Below, in pieces: positions 22,080-33,757 of a DNA stretch of 64,000 nucleotides; position 1 is the first letter of the stretch; each line of letters opens with the position of its first letter. Source of the stretch: Entonaema liquescens (taxonomy: Eukaryota > Ascomycota > Sordariomycetes > Xylariales > Xylariaceae). The notes beneath the pieces were generated by a model. The model saw nothing but the letters and a program-made list of their open reading frames with translations. It was not told the DNA's origin and made no database searches. The position numbers and the translations under genes are program-made. Location: positions 1,302,001 to 1,366,000 of the forward strand of contig CADCSX010000025.1 in NCBI GenBank assembly GCA_902805475.1. The letters run 5' to 3'.

Positions 22080-24158
22080 ATGGGGTTTTTCAGTCGATCC
22101 AAGAAGAAACCAGTTCCGGAAAGCTCGTCACCCAAGGGTGGTCATTCCGTCCCACCAAATTCATCTCAGTCACAAGTGCCCCTACAACAATGGCATCCAA
22201 ACGACAAGCCATACACTACTCCAGCACCAAGACAGCCTGCTGGCTATCTGGTCCCTCCGCCACCCTTGCCGCCTCCTCCTGGTTGGAGTAATACGCTACC
22301 TTCCGGACCGGCTTCTCCCCCTCAGTACCAAAACCAACAGCAGTATCTCCCTATCGTCGTAAACCAACACTATTACTTGAGTCCTTCGGCGCCTCATCAG
22401 CCAGTAATAAACCCATACTCTCATAGCAATGGGGCCTGTGCCGTTAGCAAACTCAAACTAGGCTCGGCCGCAAATCTAGTAGACCAAGTACTTCCAGGAA
22501 ACATGGGCCACCAAATATTAAATGATGGTCTCCCAAGATGGCATGCCTACGGTACGCAGATGCTTAACCAAAGTGCTGCGATGTACGACCAAATATGTAG
22601 CAGCTTCAACGATGTGATGACATTGATTGATCGGGATAAGTACGTCGGGAATGAGAATGATCTATTCACGTATCAGTCTCATCCGACGCCTCCGCCATCG
22701 ACTGAGGTTCGTCAACATACCGTCGTGCATAAGGGGCCAGCAAAGAAGGGGAAGAAGGGATCCTCAAAGGAAGTCGCAAAGGGACAAGCGAGCGCAATAA
22801 CGTCGTCACTTGCCTCTCGGGGTTATTTTGCTAAGGTGGAACTCTATGCAAACTCAAAGTTGTCGTCGAATTTGACTCCCCTTCGCTTGTACGTGATATA
22901 ATACAGTCTTTACATCGTATCAGCACTAATGTCCAGTAGGCATATACCAATATATCCTCTGATATGTCTAGCAGCGCAGTACTCCGAAAGAGTGTATGAG
23001 AATCCACGTGGGGCAGAACGAGATGCTCACGTCGACGCCGATTGGAGAACTGGAGCCAAGGCTATGCGCATCAAGTCTGTTCCAATGGACCACATGGACA
23101 CTATCGTGTTCGCCATTCGAGGAACAGCGACTTTTATGGACTGGTCTGTCAATTTGAATACTGCGCCAACAGCGCCTAAAGGATTCTTAGTGAGTTATGA
23201 GCACGTAGTACGCTTAGCACACAATGCTAATAAGTTCTAGGACGATCCAAACAACTTTTGTCACGCAGGATTTCTATCGGTTGCTCAAAAGATGATATCT
23301 CCAGTCGCTGCAAGACTCCGTCATCTTTTAGAAGAAGATCCACGGCGATGTTCATATTCGCTTCTGATTACCGGCCACTCAGCTGGAGGAGCTGTCGCAT
23401 CTCTTCTTTATGCGCATATGCTTTCAACATCCAAAGCTGCGTCATCGGAGCTGAACAGTCTCACAGGTTGTTTTAAAAGAGTACATTGTATTACGTTCGG
23501 CACACCTCCAGTCTCGCTTTTCCCATTACAGAAGCCCTCTGGTTCTCAATTCAAGAAGTCCGTCTTCCTAACTTTCGTTAACGAGGGTGACCCGGTTGCT
23601 AGGGCCGACAAAGCTTACGTCAAAAGTCTTCTTGAGCTTTTCGTCGCTCCAGCCCCAGTAGAGGTCAAGGAGTCTAGCAAGCATCCTCCACCATCAAAAA
23701 GCTCATCCTCAAAACACGGCAAGACGCATGGCAACAGCTCTAATACATCTCTTATTTCGAAAACATCCAAGGTTTCTGGGAAATCCGGCCGTTCTTCATC
23801 TCATTCGTCCCCGAAGGTAAACAAGCCAAAAGCCCCAGGTCCGATATGGAACGTTCCGCCAAGTACATTAAGCAACGCGGGGCAAATCGTCGTTTTGAGG
23901 TCAGGAAATCCAAACTCAAAATCTAAACGAGCGAAGACCGTCGAGGAACGGCTAGGCGAGGGTGTTGTCGCACAGGTTGCGACTGATGAGCAGCTAAAGG
24001 GTCTTATCTGGGGCGATCCTGTCTGCCATGTTATGAAACTATATATCGGCCGGGTCGAATTACTTGCAGTTGAGGCTGTCACTGCAAGGGGTACTAAATA
24101 CTTAGAAGGTATGTTACGTTGTTGGTACGTTTGGCCACGGGATGACTTTGAACAATGA
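22080..24158 (+). CDS. Class 3 lipase domain protein
   Basis: Three exons, 22080-22888, 22937-23189 and 23241-24158, with introns of 48 and 51 nt; the first has a CACTAAT branch site. Joined length is 659 residues. Residues 1-110 are Pro/Gln-rich and probably disordered (PPPPLPPPPG). The alpha/beta hydrolase part begins near LICLAAQYSERVY. The conserved IVFAIRGT strand follows, and the nucleophile elbow is GHSAGG with Ser401. HCITFGTPP and FVNEGDPVARAD hold the probable acid, and a late CHVMKLYIGRVE holds the probable His. A Ser/Lys-rich insert of about 80 residues (KSSSSKHGKTHGNSS...) splits the C-terminal part. There is no signal peptide, so it is a cytosolic or membrane-associated acylglycerol lipase of unknown substrate. 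Confidence 0.85.
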
Positions 24159-24631
24159 CTTTGACGATGCATTATGATATATCTGCTTTGGCGTTGGAAA
24201 ATGATACCATACTGGAAACTATTACAACGCAATTGATTATACCAAGATTTGGATAGGGGTTTTATCATTTTTGAAATTACACGTTCATCTGGATTCAACA
24301 CAAGGCTCTGTGAGCTTTTATAAAGTACAGAAAGACGAAGAGATAGATGGGGAGTGAGGGGTAAGAAGTGACGAGTTAGGGAGAGGTGGGATTGAAGGCG
24401 TGAGAGATAGGGTGAAGAACATAGGACAGATGGTGACTTAGGGAAGATCTTTTCACGAGATGAAGAGCAAGATTTAACGTAACGAGCGACTGAAGTTGGA
24501 TTTACTAAATCACTGAAAGCAGGCTAATAGCAATACAATTGGCACTCTCCTCAACATTACAGCCCCACATATCTCATTCCCCCAAATGCTATGCACCAGT
24601 TATGCAGGTCGTATTGATACGAAGCTGGCGT
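24159..24631. other. Convergent 3' region of lipase and hydrophobin
   Basis: A 473-base tail-to-tail spacer that should hold both polyadenylation regions. It is purine-rich on the plus strand at 24,320-24,440. No gene was seen. Confidence 0.5.
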
Positions 24632-25163
24632 TTACAAGACGCTGCCAAGGGCAACGCAAGGGAGACCAACGTTGAGAAGGCCGTCCTCCTTAAAAGTCAG
24701 CATCAATATAGTAAAGGGGTATAGATTAAGAAGCTTACTTGTTCCATGCCAGAGTGCTGACAGCAAGCGGGAGTCTGTTTGCACTGGCTGTTCAGAAGAT
24801 CCGTAAGACCAATGACTGCGATACAGGTTAGCAACTAGGAAGTGAGGGGAAGAGATGGATCATGATGAGCTTACCAGCAGCAACGTTCAGCTTAGAGCAG
24901 CCATCAAACAGACCAAGCTGTCCATTTTCCAAGGCACCCTCAAGGAGGCCAGCGAGGAGACCCTCCGCGGTGTTGATAGCATCGCCAGACTGGTCAACCT
25001 TGTCACAGCAGCTAAGGTCGAGGTCAGAGCCGCAGGTGTCACCGGCCTGGCCGACAGTAACATCACCGGGGCCGACAGGGCGGCCGGCAGGGCGACCGCC
25101 GAGCTGGGGAGCAGCGAGGGCGCCGAGGGCGAATGTAAAAGCGGTGATGATGGTGAACTGCAT
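24632..25163 (-). CDS. Class I hydrophobin
   Basis: Three exons: 25163-24875, 24815-24739 and 24688-24632, giving 140 residues. A signal peptide (MQFTIITAFTFALGALAA) is followed by a Gly/Pro-rich stretch and the eight-cysteine hydrophobin core. Spacing is C-X7-CC-X35-C-X18-C-X5-CC-X17-C-X7, which fits class I (the long C3-C4 loop excludes class II). Hydrophobins self-assemble into amphipathic films on aerial hyphae and spores. The eighth cysteine (GLPCVALG) lies in the last 19-codon exon, which is easily lost if the gene is read without splicing. Introns are 59 and 50 nt with GTAAGC donors. A TATATAAG box lies about 195 bases upstream. It is isolated on its strand, convergent with the lipase. 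Confidence 0.93.
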
Positions 25164-25356
25164 CTTGACTGATTCGGATGTGTCGTTGTTGAAGGTTGAT
25201 TATTAATAGAGAAAAGAGCGAAATTGCTTAACGAAACGAGCGTTGCTGATGAGGATATGTAAACGAGTGTGTGTTGCAAGAGAGTGCGGTTTTTTTGTGT
25301 TTTTGATGCCGGTGATGCTGAGAGAGGAACAATTGAGAGGCGGTCGTCGACCGGGA

Positions 25357-25364
25357 CTTATATA
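25357..25364 (-). promoter_or_regulatory. TATA box of the hydrophobin gene
   Basis: TATATAAG on the minus strand, about 195 bases before the hydrophobin ATG, in an otherwise GC-balanced promoter. Confidence 0.45.
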
Positions 25365-28300
25365 TCAAAAGATGGCCGCGTGTTCCTCGTGTTCCAAAGT
25401 CTTTCTTTTTCTACCCTTCGGCGCCATCCAGCAGTCAAGCGTCAATAATTGATGCTCTCCGTCTTGTAGAGGAATGACTTACAATGATGATCGGCGTGTT
25501 CTGAACACTCTTGAGAATGGTTTGTCTCATACCGCCAACGCTACTGCGCGCCACCAAGGGATTCACCCGCATGTCCCCCAACATGATCTGGCATTAGACC
25601 GCGAATGATCTCCGGCCACGATGAGCCGCAACAATACCCGCCCTGTCGATAGACCGCTATTGAGAGTCAATTTAGCATCTAATAGGGAATGGTGGAAATT
25701 GACGTGCATTGCCGAGGAGGCTTGCCTTGGCATTCGGCCACATACTATTGCGAAAGCTAGGACGCTATTAGGATTAATTTGAAGCCGATCAAAAACAGCA
25801 AAGCGGTGCGCTTCATGTCGGGCTTTGAGTTCAACCCAAATATTTTGTTTCGGACGTTTTGTCGGACCTCTTTACACGAGCCAACGGCCGACTCCCCCTG
25901 AGAAGTAAAGTCTTGCCAGATATCGTTCCACAAGCATAGCCCTCTTTCCAGGGCCGTTTGGGAGGGATAATAGTAGTCGCCCTCCAGTTCACTCAAACCC
26001 AAAGTTCCTATTCTTAAGAATGGTTACTCTCCCTACTATGAGATTTGCCAAATTGATTTACTCCAAGAATTTCAAACTCAGGACTTAGACCTCCTAAACC
26101 ACCAACCCCACGTCCATTAGAATGGACAACTCGAGTGTCTCTCACTCGCATGAGACCCTTACCGGCTGTTCGGCATCGACTTAGTATATATTAGGTCGTC
26201 CGCATATTATTAACGCGTGACAAGTCTTAAGAGAACTAATCAGAGAGACACACCTACTAATTTACTTACGTATGGATATGAAGATTTCTCGGGACGTCTT
26301 TCAACTGTTGAGATCCCAGAAAGAATGAACTTCACAATATAGCTCTCCCTTCTCTCATACGAAGTAAGATAAAATAACATCCTCCTTGCCTCTTATACCT
26401 CCTCCTATATTATCGCTTCCATTTTACATGTATATGCCAAGTTATCGATCTATTGCGGATGGTACACCGCAACGATTCGGTACCCGTTACCGCCACTTAG
26501 ACAGAGCATGTGGCTTTTCCGGCACCTAGCCGACGTTGTGTGCACCCACCATTTCCTGCTGCTCTGAACCGTGTTCATGGACACCTATACTGCTACCTAG
26601 CTTCATTAAGCTTGCCAATTTAAAGCTTATAGCATGTTGCACCCCACATATGCTTCCTATTATCATCGAACTCCCAACTTCCTCTTACAATTCAGTTATT
26701 GCGAGTTAGCTTACGTATCACGTTGATGTTAACTGAAGTAGTTGACAGATTACCTAGGACACGAAACCATTCTCAGGGGATTATAACTTCGTACGTGGTA
26801 TTGGAAGCTGTGTCTAAGTAGCACCAGTTTGCATCATCTCTTAGGCCTCCGAGTCCATCATGTCATGTCTTACTCTATCTACGAAAATTTCGTACGAAGG
26901 AAAAGAGACATTTTGAGGCGAATTGAGAGTTTCTTGGGTCAATCCTGGTTTTCAACTGATAGTAACTCACTTCGTACGTTCTTCCACTCACGGGCACATA
27001 TCCGGCAGACCGGGTCTCGGCCGATTGAAATGTGCCGTCAGCAACTATACGCGCGAAGCACCTCGTCTATCCAATAAATTTCATCAAATACGTAGGTCCA
27101 AGCGTCCATATTCAGTCATGGCTCGGAAGTTTCTATGTCTAAAGGACAAATTCGCGGTTAACAGCATCCCTTTCTCCCGCGAGCCGAAGCTCTGTTTTAA
27201 TTTATTCCACGGATTTGCCCCGGGCAAGTACTCATCAGTTCAACCCACCATCCACACAACGTGGAACAGGATTGGCTCTCCTAACATGCTATCTATTCAT
27301 TGCGTATCTCCGCACTATCTCACTACTCCATTCTTCGTAACGAGCGGTCTCGTTTCTCCTAGTTCACGTTTTTAATACGCTCCGCTTTTTCTGTGATCTG
27401 TCGGACGGCATCGGAAACCTGCATCTTCAGAGGCTGCAAGGCACGTAAAATTACCTTCACAACAGCTTTCCCCTCATTGTTGATCGACGTATTCGATAAA
27501 TAAGTACCTACATATAGGAAACGGCTTTCGTATACTAGCCCCGCAAGCATCACCCGCATGTCAGCAATGACAGCAGTAGTCCAGACCACAAGCATAATCT
27601 TATATACTAGATACAACATATATGAGATGGCATCTCGAATCGTAGTCCTGTGTAAGCCCAATAGTGCAACGGATATCTGCATGCTACTTACCTTGAAATC
27701 TTGTATGAAGATACCTATGCTAGGGGCTGAGGAGCGCTCGTGTTAAACAAGATCCCGTCCCCAGCACCGGTAGCCTATGCCATCTGTTAGAGAAGCCAGT
27801 ATATGCACATGAAATAGACCAAGTGCATACAAGCAAACCATGTGCCAATCAAACTTAACCAATTCGTTTGCTAGGGCTATCCGGAACGGCATTCCTTGGA
27901 TAGCTTAGAGGTCGCCAACCGTTATATCAAGAGCTAGGTGGCGGCTTCTTCCCGAAGCCCAACTGTGTACCACACGGCAAACGAGTTCTAATCTTAGCCT
28001 TTGACACCCAAGAACGACGAATAACCTTGTACTTACTATTAGGAAACGTGCGTGTAAGACATATAGCCATGAGGATTGCCCAATAGTCTAATCCGAACGA
28101 CATCATGGCCCTGTTATCTGCAGATTGTCTTAGAATGTTAATAATTCTGACGACGTCGTTGAGCTTTGCGCTACTGTGGCTGCCAACAGTTTTCGGCCCA
28201 TTCAATATAAAATTGACGATGATCCTAGTAAAGAATCAAGTTATGAAGCATGTTCCGTCGGGATGTCGCATGGATCTAAGGCTGTCCTGATGTATACAAA

Positions 28301-28418
28301 CGTAGACCCACATGCCCCTTGGAAAGTACTCAGCCTTCTATGGTATCATAATACATCGAACAATATGTGCTTCATAAATGTACCTGTTATGTCATGGGAT
28401 GCTGGAACATGTGTAGGT
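25365..28418. other. Gene-poor region
   Basis: About 3.1 kb with no gene I can support. Several frames of 60-150 codons overlap on both strands (for example 26923-27375 plus and 27927-28205 minus), but none shows a domain, a signal peptide or consistent splice sites. The minus frame 27359-27682 ends in a charged helical segment and could be a relic of a larger gene. AT content is moderate, so this is not RIP DNA. Confidence 0.5.
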
Positions 28419-28428
28419 CTATAAAGAG
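28419..28428 (+). promoter_or_regulatory. TATA-like box of the Ser/Thr-rich wall protein
   Basis: CTATAAAGAG lies about 110 bases before the ATG at 28537, a normal distance for a short fungal leader. Confidence 0.4.
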
Positions 28429-28536
28429 GAGATGTTCTCGAACTTGATATGCATTTACGTTCTGTCCTGCTAAGATCTCCGCCTACTCGAGGCTTTTACA
28501 TTCGTTTTGCTCATCTGATATCTCGAGATTCTCACA

Positions 28537-30842
28537 ATGCACCCTTTCACTCGCTTGACCTTCCTAGGCCTTGGGTAAGGTTTTCAATGATATAGATTTT
28601 GTGATGTATATTAATATATGACTAGGGCCTCCTCCTTTGTCTACGGCCTTCCTCAGAAGCCCATAACAGAGACAGAGACTGTTACGGCTACAGTTACAGT
28701 TTGTGATGGTAGCTGTGCTTCTACAGTAACAATATCTGCTGAATGCTTCGAGTCTTCCACTTTACCATGGTACTCGACTAATACACTTGGAACTTCTTCT
28801 GCATCTTCTATTGGATCTTTGTCTTCCTCTCCATCTTATCTTACCCTTTCTACCACATCCGTTGACACCACTATAACTCAAACGTCAAGTGCCACAACTA
28901 CTTTTACCCAGTCAGGAAACACCTCTCATAGCTCTGCCACTCCAACATACTCTTCAGTCATTCCTTACACTAGCATTGGGTCGTCCTCATCCTATGGCAC
29001 TGGTTCGGTCACAAGCTCAGCAGAGAATACTCTGTCAGAAACGACAAGCAGCACATGGTGAGAAAAGCCTATTCTTGACTTCAGTATTAATTATACAACA
29101 ATATATTAACATATTATAGTACCGATGAGTCTTCAACCGGGACAGAGTCTTCTGATACTAACACGTCAGATTTTACTCCTGATGTGAGCACATCATACTC
29201 GGCAACGAGTAGTAACGATGTATCCACATCCACCACAACAGAGGCATTGCCAACTGGAAGATCTTCAATCGGTTCAGTCGTGACTGCTAGCCAATCATCA
29301 GAATCAAGTGCTTCAACCGAGACATTTCCAACTACGACGTACCCAGCTAGTCCTTGGTCATCTTTATCGGAGTTAACTTCTACCTCAACAGTCATCGTCC
29401 CAATCCCTTGGACTGTAACAGAATCTTCGACCTCCGTTACTTCTAGCACAGCTCCGTACAGCAGGAGTACTACTAGTCGGAGCATATACAGTTCAGTTTC
29501 GTCCGGCGTATCATCCTCCTTTACCAGTTCGAACTACAGCACAGGCTCCTGGACTTGGTCTCACCGCCACACAACCTCTTCTTATTCATCCGTGAGCACA
29601 GAGACAGGAAGCCTTGCTAGCACAACAGATACGTCAAGTTCGCCATCTACGACTCGCTCGGTTTTCACATCGTCCTCGACATCAGGACTCACAGGTAGTG
29701 GGACAACTAGTTCCGCATATAGCTCTTCGTCTGGTACTGTTAGGACAGGGACAACATCCTACTATACTCCCATCAATTCCTTCTCGTGGGATACAACCGT
29801 CGTTGTGGGTTCCTCAACTGATTTAGAGACTTATCCTACCATTCCCTTCAGTGTCTCAAGTACCTACTCCAGCCCTGTTATAGACACCTCATCGACAGCT
29901 GCGGTGAGCAGCCCTTCTCCAACTTCATCGGGCTCAATTAGTAGTGCGTCTTATTCGACACCTAGTGCAAGAAGTGGCTCAAATACCTTCAGTACAATAA
30001 CGTTCAGTTACCCTGACTCATCGACCGAAACTGCTTCCACTGAGACAGTCCCAACCCTAAGTCCAAACACCGGCGGATCTACCACCTCTTGCGTCCATGT
30101 GCCGGCTTATGAAGGTGGCTATACTGATATATGCTATACCATCCCCGTGGCACCGCCAACTCCAACTCACACCACCGACGGGACAAGCGCAGTCACAGGT
30201 TCAAAAACTACCTCTTCAACTCGTACTTTTCCAACAAATGGGTATCTTACCAGCTCCTCGGAGGAATACCCCAGCACGTCAAGCGAGCTAGCACCGGTTC
30301 CATTGAGTTCTATCATCTACACCACTGAAAGCGCGGACGCCACGACAGCCACGGTGTCGTCGAAGGGCAATACTGAGACATTCCCCACCTTTTCTTCGGT
30401 TCCCGGCTATCCAACGCTTCCTAGCACCAGTACCGTGCTCGTAACGCCATTCCCTCCTAGTTCGACTTACATTTCTACTACTGAAAGCACTGATGCCGTG
30501 ACTGGGACCTCGTCTCTGCCGCTGAGCACATGCATCTCGGGTTACGGTGATAGCAAGATCTGCTTCCCGCTGGGAACGATGGAGCCCGAGGTGACTATCG
30601 GCCCCGACTTTACATCTTCTGCAGACGCGGTGACGGGGTCATTGTCGCTTCCTACTACTCTTGTCACATATCCTCAGTCTACCCCAACCGCTGGAGAATA
30701 CCCGACCGCAGAACCGGGTAAGTACGAAAGCGACGAGACTATTCACGAGGATCAGGGTGAGGATACTTGGACCTGGTGGGGCGGTCGGAAGACCCACGGT
30801 AAAGGCGTCGAGCGCCTGCGCCGCAGTTGGCGCATGGTCTAA
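28537..30842 (+). CDS. Ser/Thr-rich secreted cell-wall (mucin/adhesin-like) protein
   Basis: Three exons: 28537-28574, 28626-29057 and 29120-30842 (introns of 51 and 62 nt), giving 730 residues. The first exon supplies the signal peptide (MHPFTRLTFLGLG-ASSFVYG). Most of the protein is Ser, Thr and Pro and should be densely O-glycosylated. Degenerate internal units recur: TETFPT/TETVPT, a YPTLP element and ADAVTG/TDAVTG/SAVTG. Cysteines are few and paired: CDGSC, then CVHVPAYEGGYTDIC and CISGYGDSKIC. The last 25 residues are Trp- and Arg-rich (TWTWWGGRK...RLRRSWRMV) rather than a hydrophobic GPI signal. The protein may be secreted or wall-bound but is not obviously GPI-anchored. No catalytic domain was seen. 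The starting methionine is lost if exon 1 is missed. Confidence 0.75.
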
Positions 30843-33757
30843 TGAACCACTCTCTCATAGCCATCCATAGGTAATCACTGATATGAGAGAGAGAAAAGGG
30901 GACATGCCGTACAAAAAAGGGGAAGAATACCGAATGCATATTTCACTTCTTGTCGCTCATTTATTTTCCTTGGGATCATTTTAACATTTTCGTTTCTACA
31001 TACTCTAGAAAGGGGAGGGAGAGAGAGAGAGAGACCTGTTATTTATGATGTGGAGACGGGGAGATGGGCTTGTCTTAATCGCGAAGTCAGGGGTGGCGGT
31101 GGTATTCGACAGGGAGACGAGATCTTGCTCGTGACTGGGATGTCGATTGAAAATAACTGAGATATACAGGGGTTTCTTCATATCATATGTGCTGCTGTTG
31201 ATAATAAAGAGAAGTATTACCTACCTCTTATCGCTATGAAATAGGTATGACTCGTGAAGCTTTTCCAGTGTACCTAGATATGAGTCTGAATACTTGTTCA
31301 CGATAACACTATTCCTTGTTCGGATGCCGTTCTTGGTAGGCATTGAGAATCCGTAACGTAGGTATCTATCCATCTTTATCATCATCTCCCCTTCACTTGA
31401 GTATGAGATAGTCGGAGATTATTTCATCCCTCGCTCGTTACGCCGAGTTGAAGAATGGTAAGACGTATGAGTTGGAGGGGCCTCACATTTTCGATTGAGC
31501 GGCAGGCGATTGGCAATGCAACCATGCAGTCGAAACGTGGAGTACAGTAACGTCCAGAACTCGAAACTATGCAGCTGAGCTGTACGTCGTACTAACGACG
31601 ATGCGCGCGTGAACAAATCATGTACGAGATAGATGGATGAAAATCTAGGTATTGTTAGTTTTCACTAGTTAACTCATTTTGAATAAGAATCTCGTATGAT
31701 TGTAATTGGTTCGTAGAAAATCATTTATATGGGTAGTAGTATTTGTAGTAGTAATCCCTATTGCTTTTTTTTTCTTATCGACAAAACTCACGCGCCAGAG
31801 GATTTTCGCATCGGCAAGTTTCGTGTCGTGTCGTGTTGCGTGTTGTTGGCAGAGAGAAGAAAGCGTGCGCAACACAACGCAGCGTAGCGCAGAGCAGCGC
31901 AGCCTTCGTTGGGAGAGTCCCCGTGTCGCTCGAAACGCCCCTGGCATACGATCCACATTTAACCCGAACAGGATAAGCTCTTATCATGTCCTATGCATGT
32001 ATTGTAAATTGCGGCTGCTTCGGAGCTCTCATTCGTGGCCGCGTGGTTGATTTTCTTATCGATTGGCGATTGGCTGCAGCCCTGGCGATCCACCTTCTTA
32101 TTAACTGTTCGTACGCGACTTTTCATCGAACAGATCATATTACATGAAGTAGATATTTATTATATTCTTACATCACCTCTAAGCAATCGAGTACCAAAAT
32201 ACTTATTGATGAGATTACATAAGTAATAATTTGTTTTTATATTTAGTGGTCAGATCTCTTTCGTTTATACTTACTTCTCTTTATTCTTCTTTCTTTTCTT
32301 TTTCGGCCTGGGTGGTATTTTCCTTGTTCGGGAACGACCAAGAGTTGCATACAAACCCAGAGAAGGAGTGCGGAGACGCGAGGGAACAGGGATTTATAAT
32401 TGGGTGAGCGGGAAGACAAGGATTATCGAGCTCGACATTGTGTGGAGGAGTATTTTCCCTCGAATTTTGTATGAGAAGCCCTGTGACTGGATAGAATATG
32501 GGTCTGGACCTGGTCTAGTTCAATGTTCTGTCCCCAGTGTACCCCCGTCTGGATCGATCGTCACTGTCACGGAACGACTCCTCTTGGCGGAGACCTGCTG
32601 CTGTAGCGGTAGCAGGTGGGTGTTTTTTAGCGGTAGAAAAGGCGAGAGAAGGCGTGAATGCTAGAAAATGGAGGTGGGAAAGAGAGAGAGAGAAAAAAGT
32701 GGCAGTGGCAGTGGCAGTAACGAAAACGGGCTAATCAATTGTCCCCATTTCTAATGCGATGCCATGCTGCCCATGGAAAGTAGGTACGATGCCCACAGCC
32801 TTAGTGCCGTCTAGGATAATTCTCATTGGGTGTTTACCTGAGGTACAATACAATCCATACAATTCAGTATGCTTGAAGAAGTCATCGTCATCGCATCGGC
32901 CCTCACCTGCTCTTTCGCTCGTCTCTCTCAGTCTCTCGACCCTTCCACTTCGGAGTCCTGCACCCTTCTCTTACTTGTCGTTTTTTCTTCCTCTTGCCTG
33001 CCCCTTTCACTTTTTTGAATTTCTTCGCCGTTTCCTTTCCCGTCCCACCTTTTCCTTATTCCATTTTCTCTTCCCATTCCCTTGGTTCTATTTCTTCTTG
33101 CATCGCATCAGGTGTAGTTTTCGCATCAGCTCGCACCGTCGCATTTTACTAGCCCTATAAACAACCCCCCCGTCTACCATCATCAACTCAGCTTCCAATG
33201 TATCGCCAGCTATGATTTAGACTAGAGTTTCGACCCAATCGGTTCAGACTGCTACAGGAGTTGAGTGTCTGCTCTGAACTATCCTTGTTGCAGCTTGCAT
33301 CTCTCAAAGCAGTCTTTCCTACCGATGCGCATATCCTTTGCGACAAAGAACTACTGTAGACAAATACCTATCTACCGTAGCCTCTAACCTAAATATTTTG
33401 GCCGCTCACGTCACGACATCGGGATTTCCACTCATACTAATAAAACCGCGGTGGAACTCTTTTTAGTTCTCGTCAAGAAATATCTTGGTCAGATTCACTT
33501 ATCTATTCGTAACCGAGCTTCCCTCTTTTGTTTTTCTCCGCTGTCGAACCCCACGGCGTCAGCCTCTTGTCTTACCCCCGTCACGTTGCACCCAAGTTAC
33601 GATGAGTTAGGAACATAAGACAAGTATAAATCAGCTATCGGTACAGCGCAGAAGGAAGTGTGTAAGTGAGTGAGAGTGAGAGTGAAAACGAGAGAAAAGA
33701 AAAGAGAGAGTGTGAGTTGTGAATGACGAAGGAAGCGAGTAATTGAATGTCGAAAAG
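30843..33757. other. Long intergenic region upstream of INO80
   Basis: 2.9 kb without a called gene. It holds a GA-repeat tract (31,013-31,034), a short CGCAG/CGTAG-type run (31,870-31,905), three GTGGCA-like units (32,699-32,720), a strongly pyrimidine-rich strand from 32,890 to 33,110, and a GTGAGTGAGAGTGAGAG purine run just before the ATG (33,660-33,715). The pyrimidine tract and purine run are probably the core promoter and leader of the INO80 gene. Open frames here are short and low-complexity. Confidence 0.5.

Noticed and set aside
26923..27375. 150-codon plus-strand frame
   Set aside because: It overlaps other frames, has irregular composition and shows no recognisable motif or ATG context.
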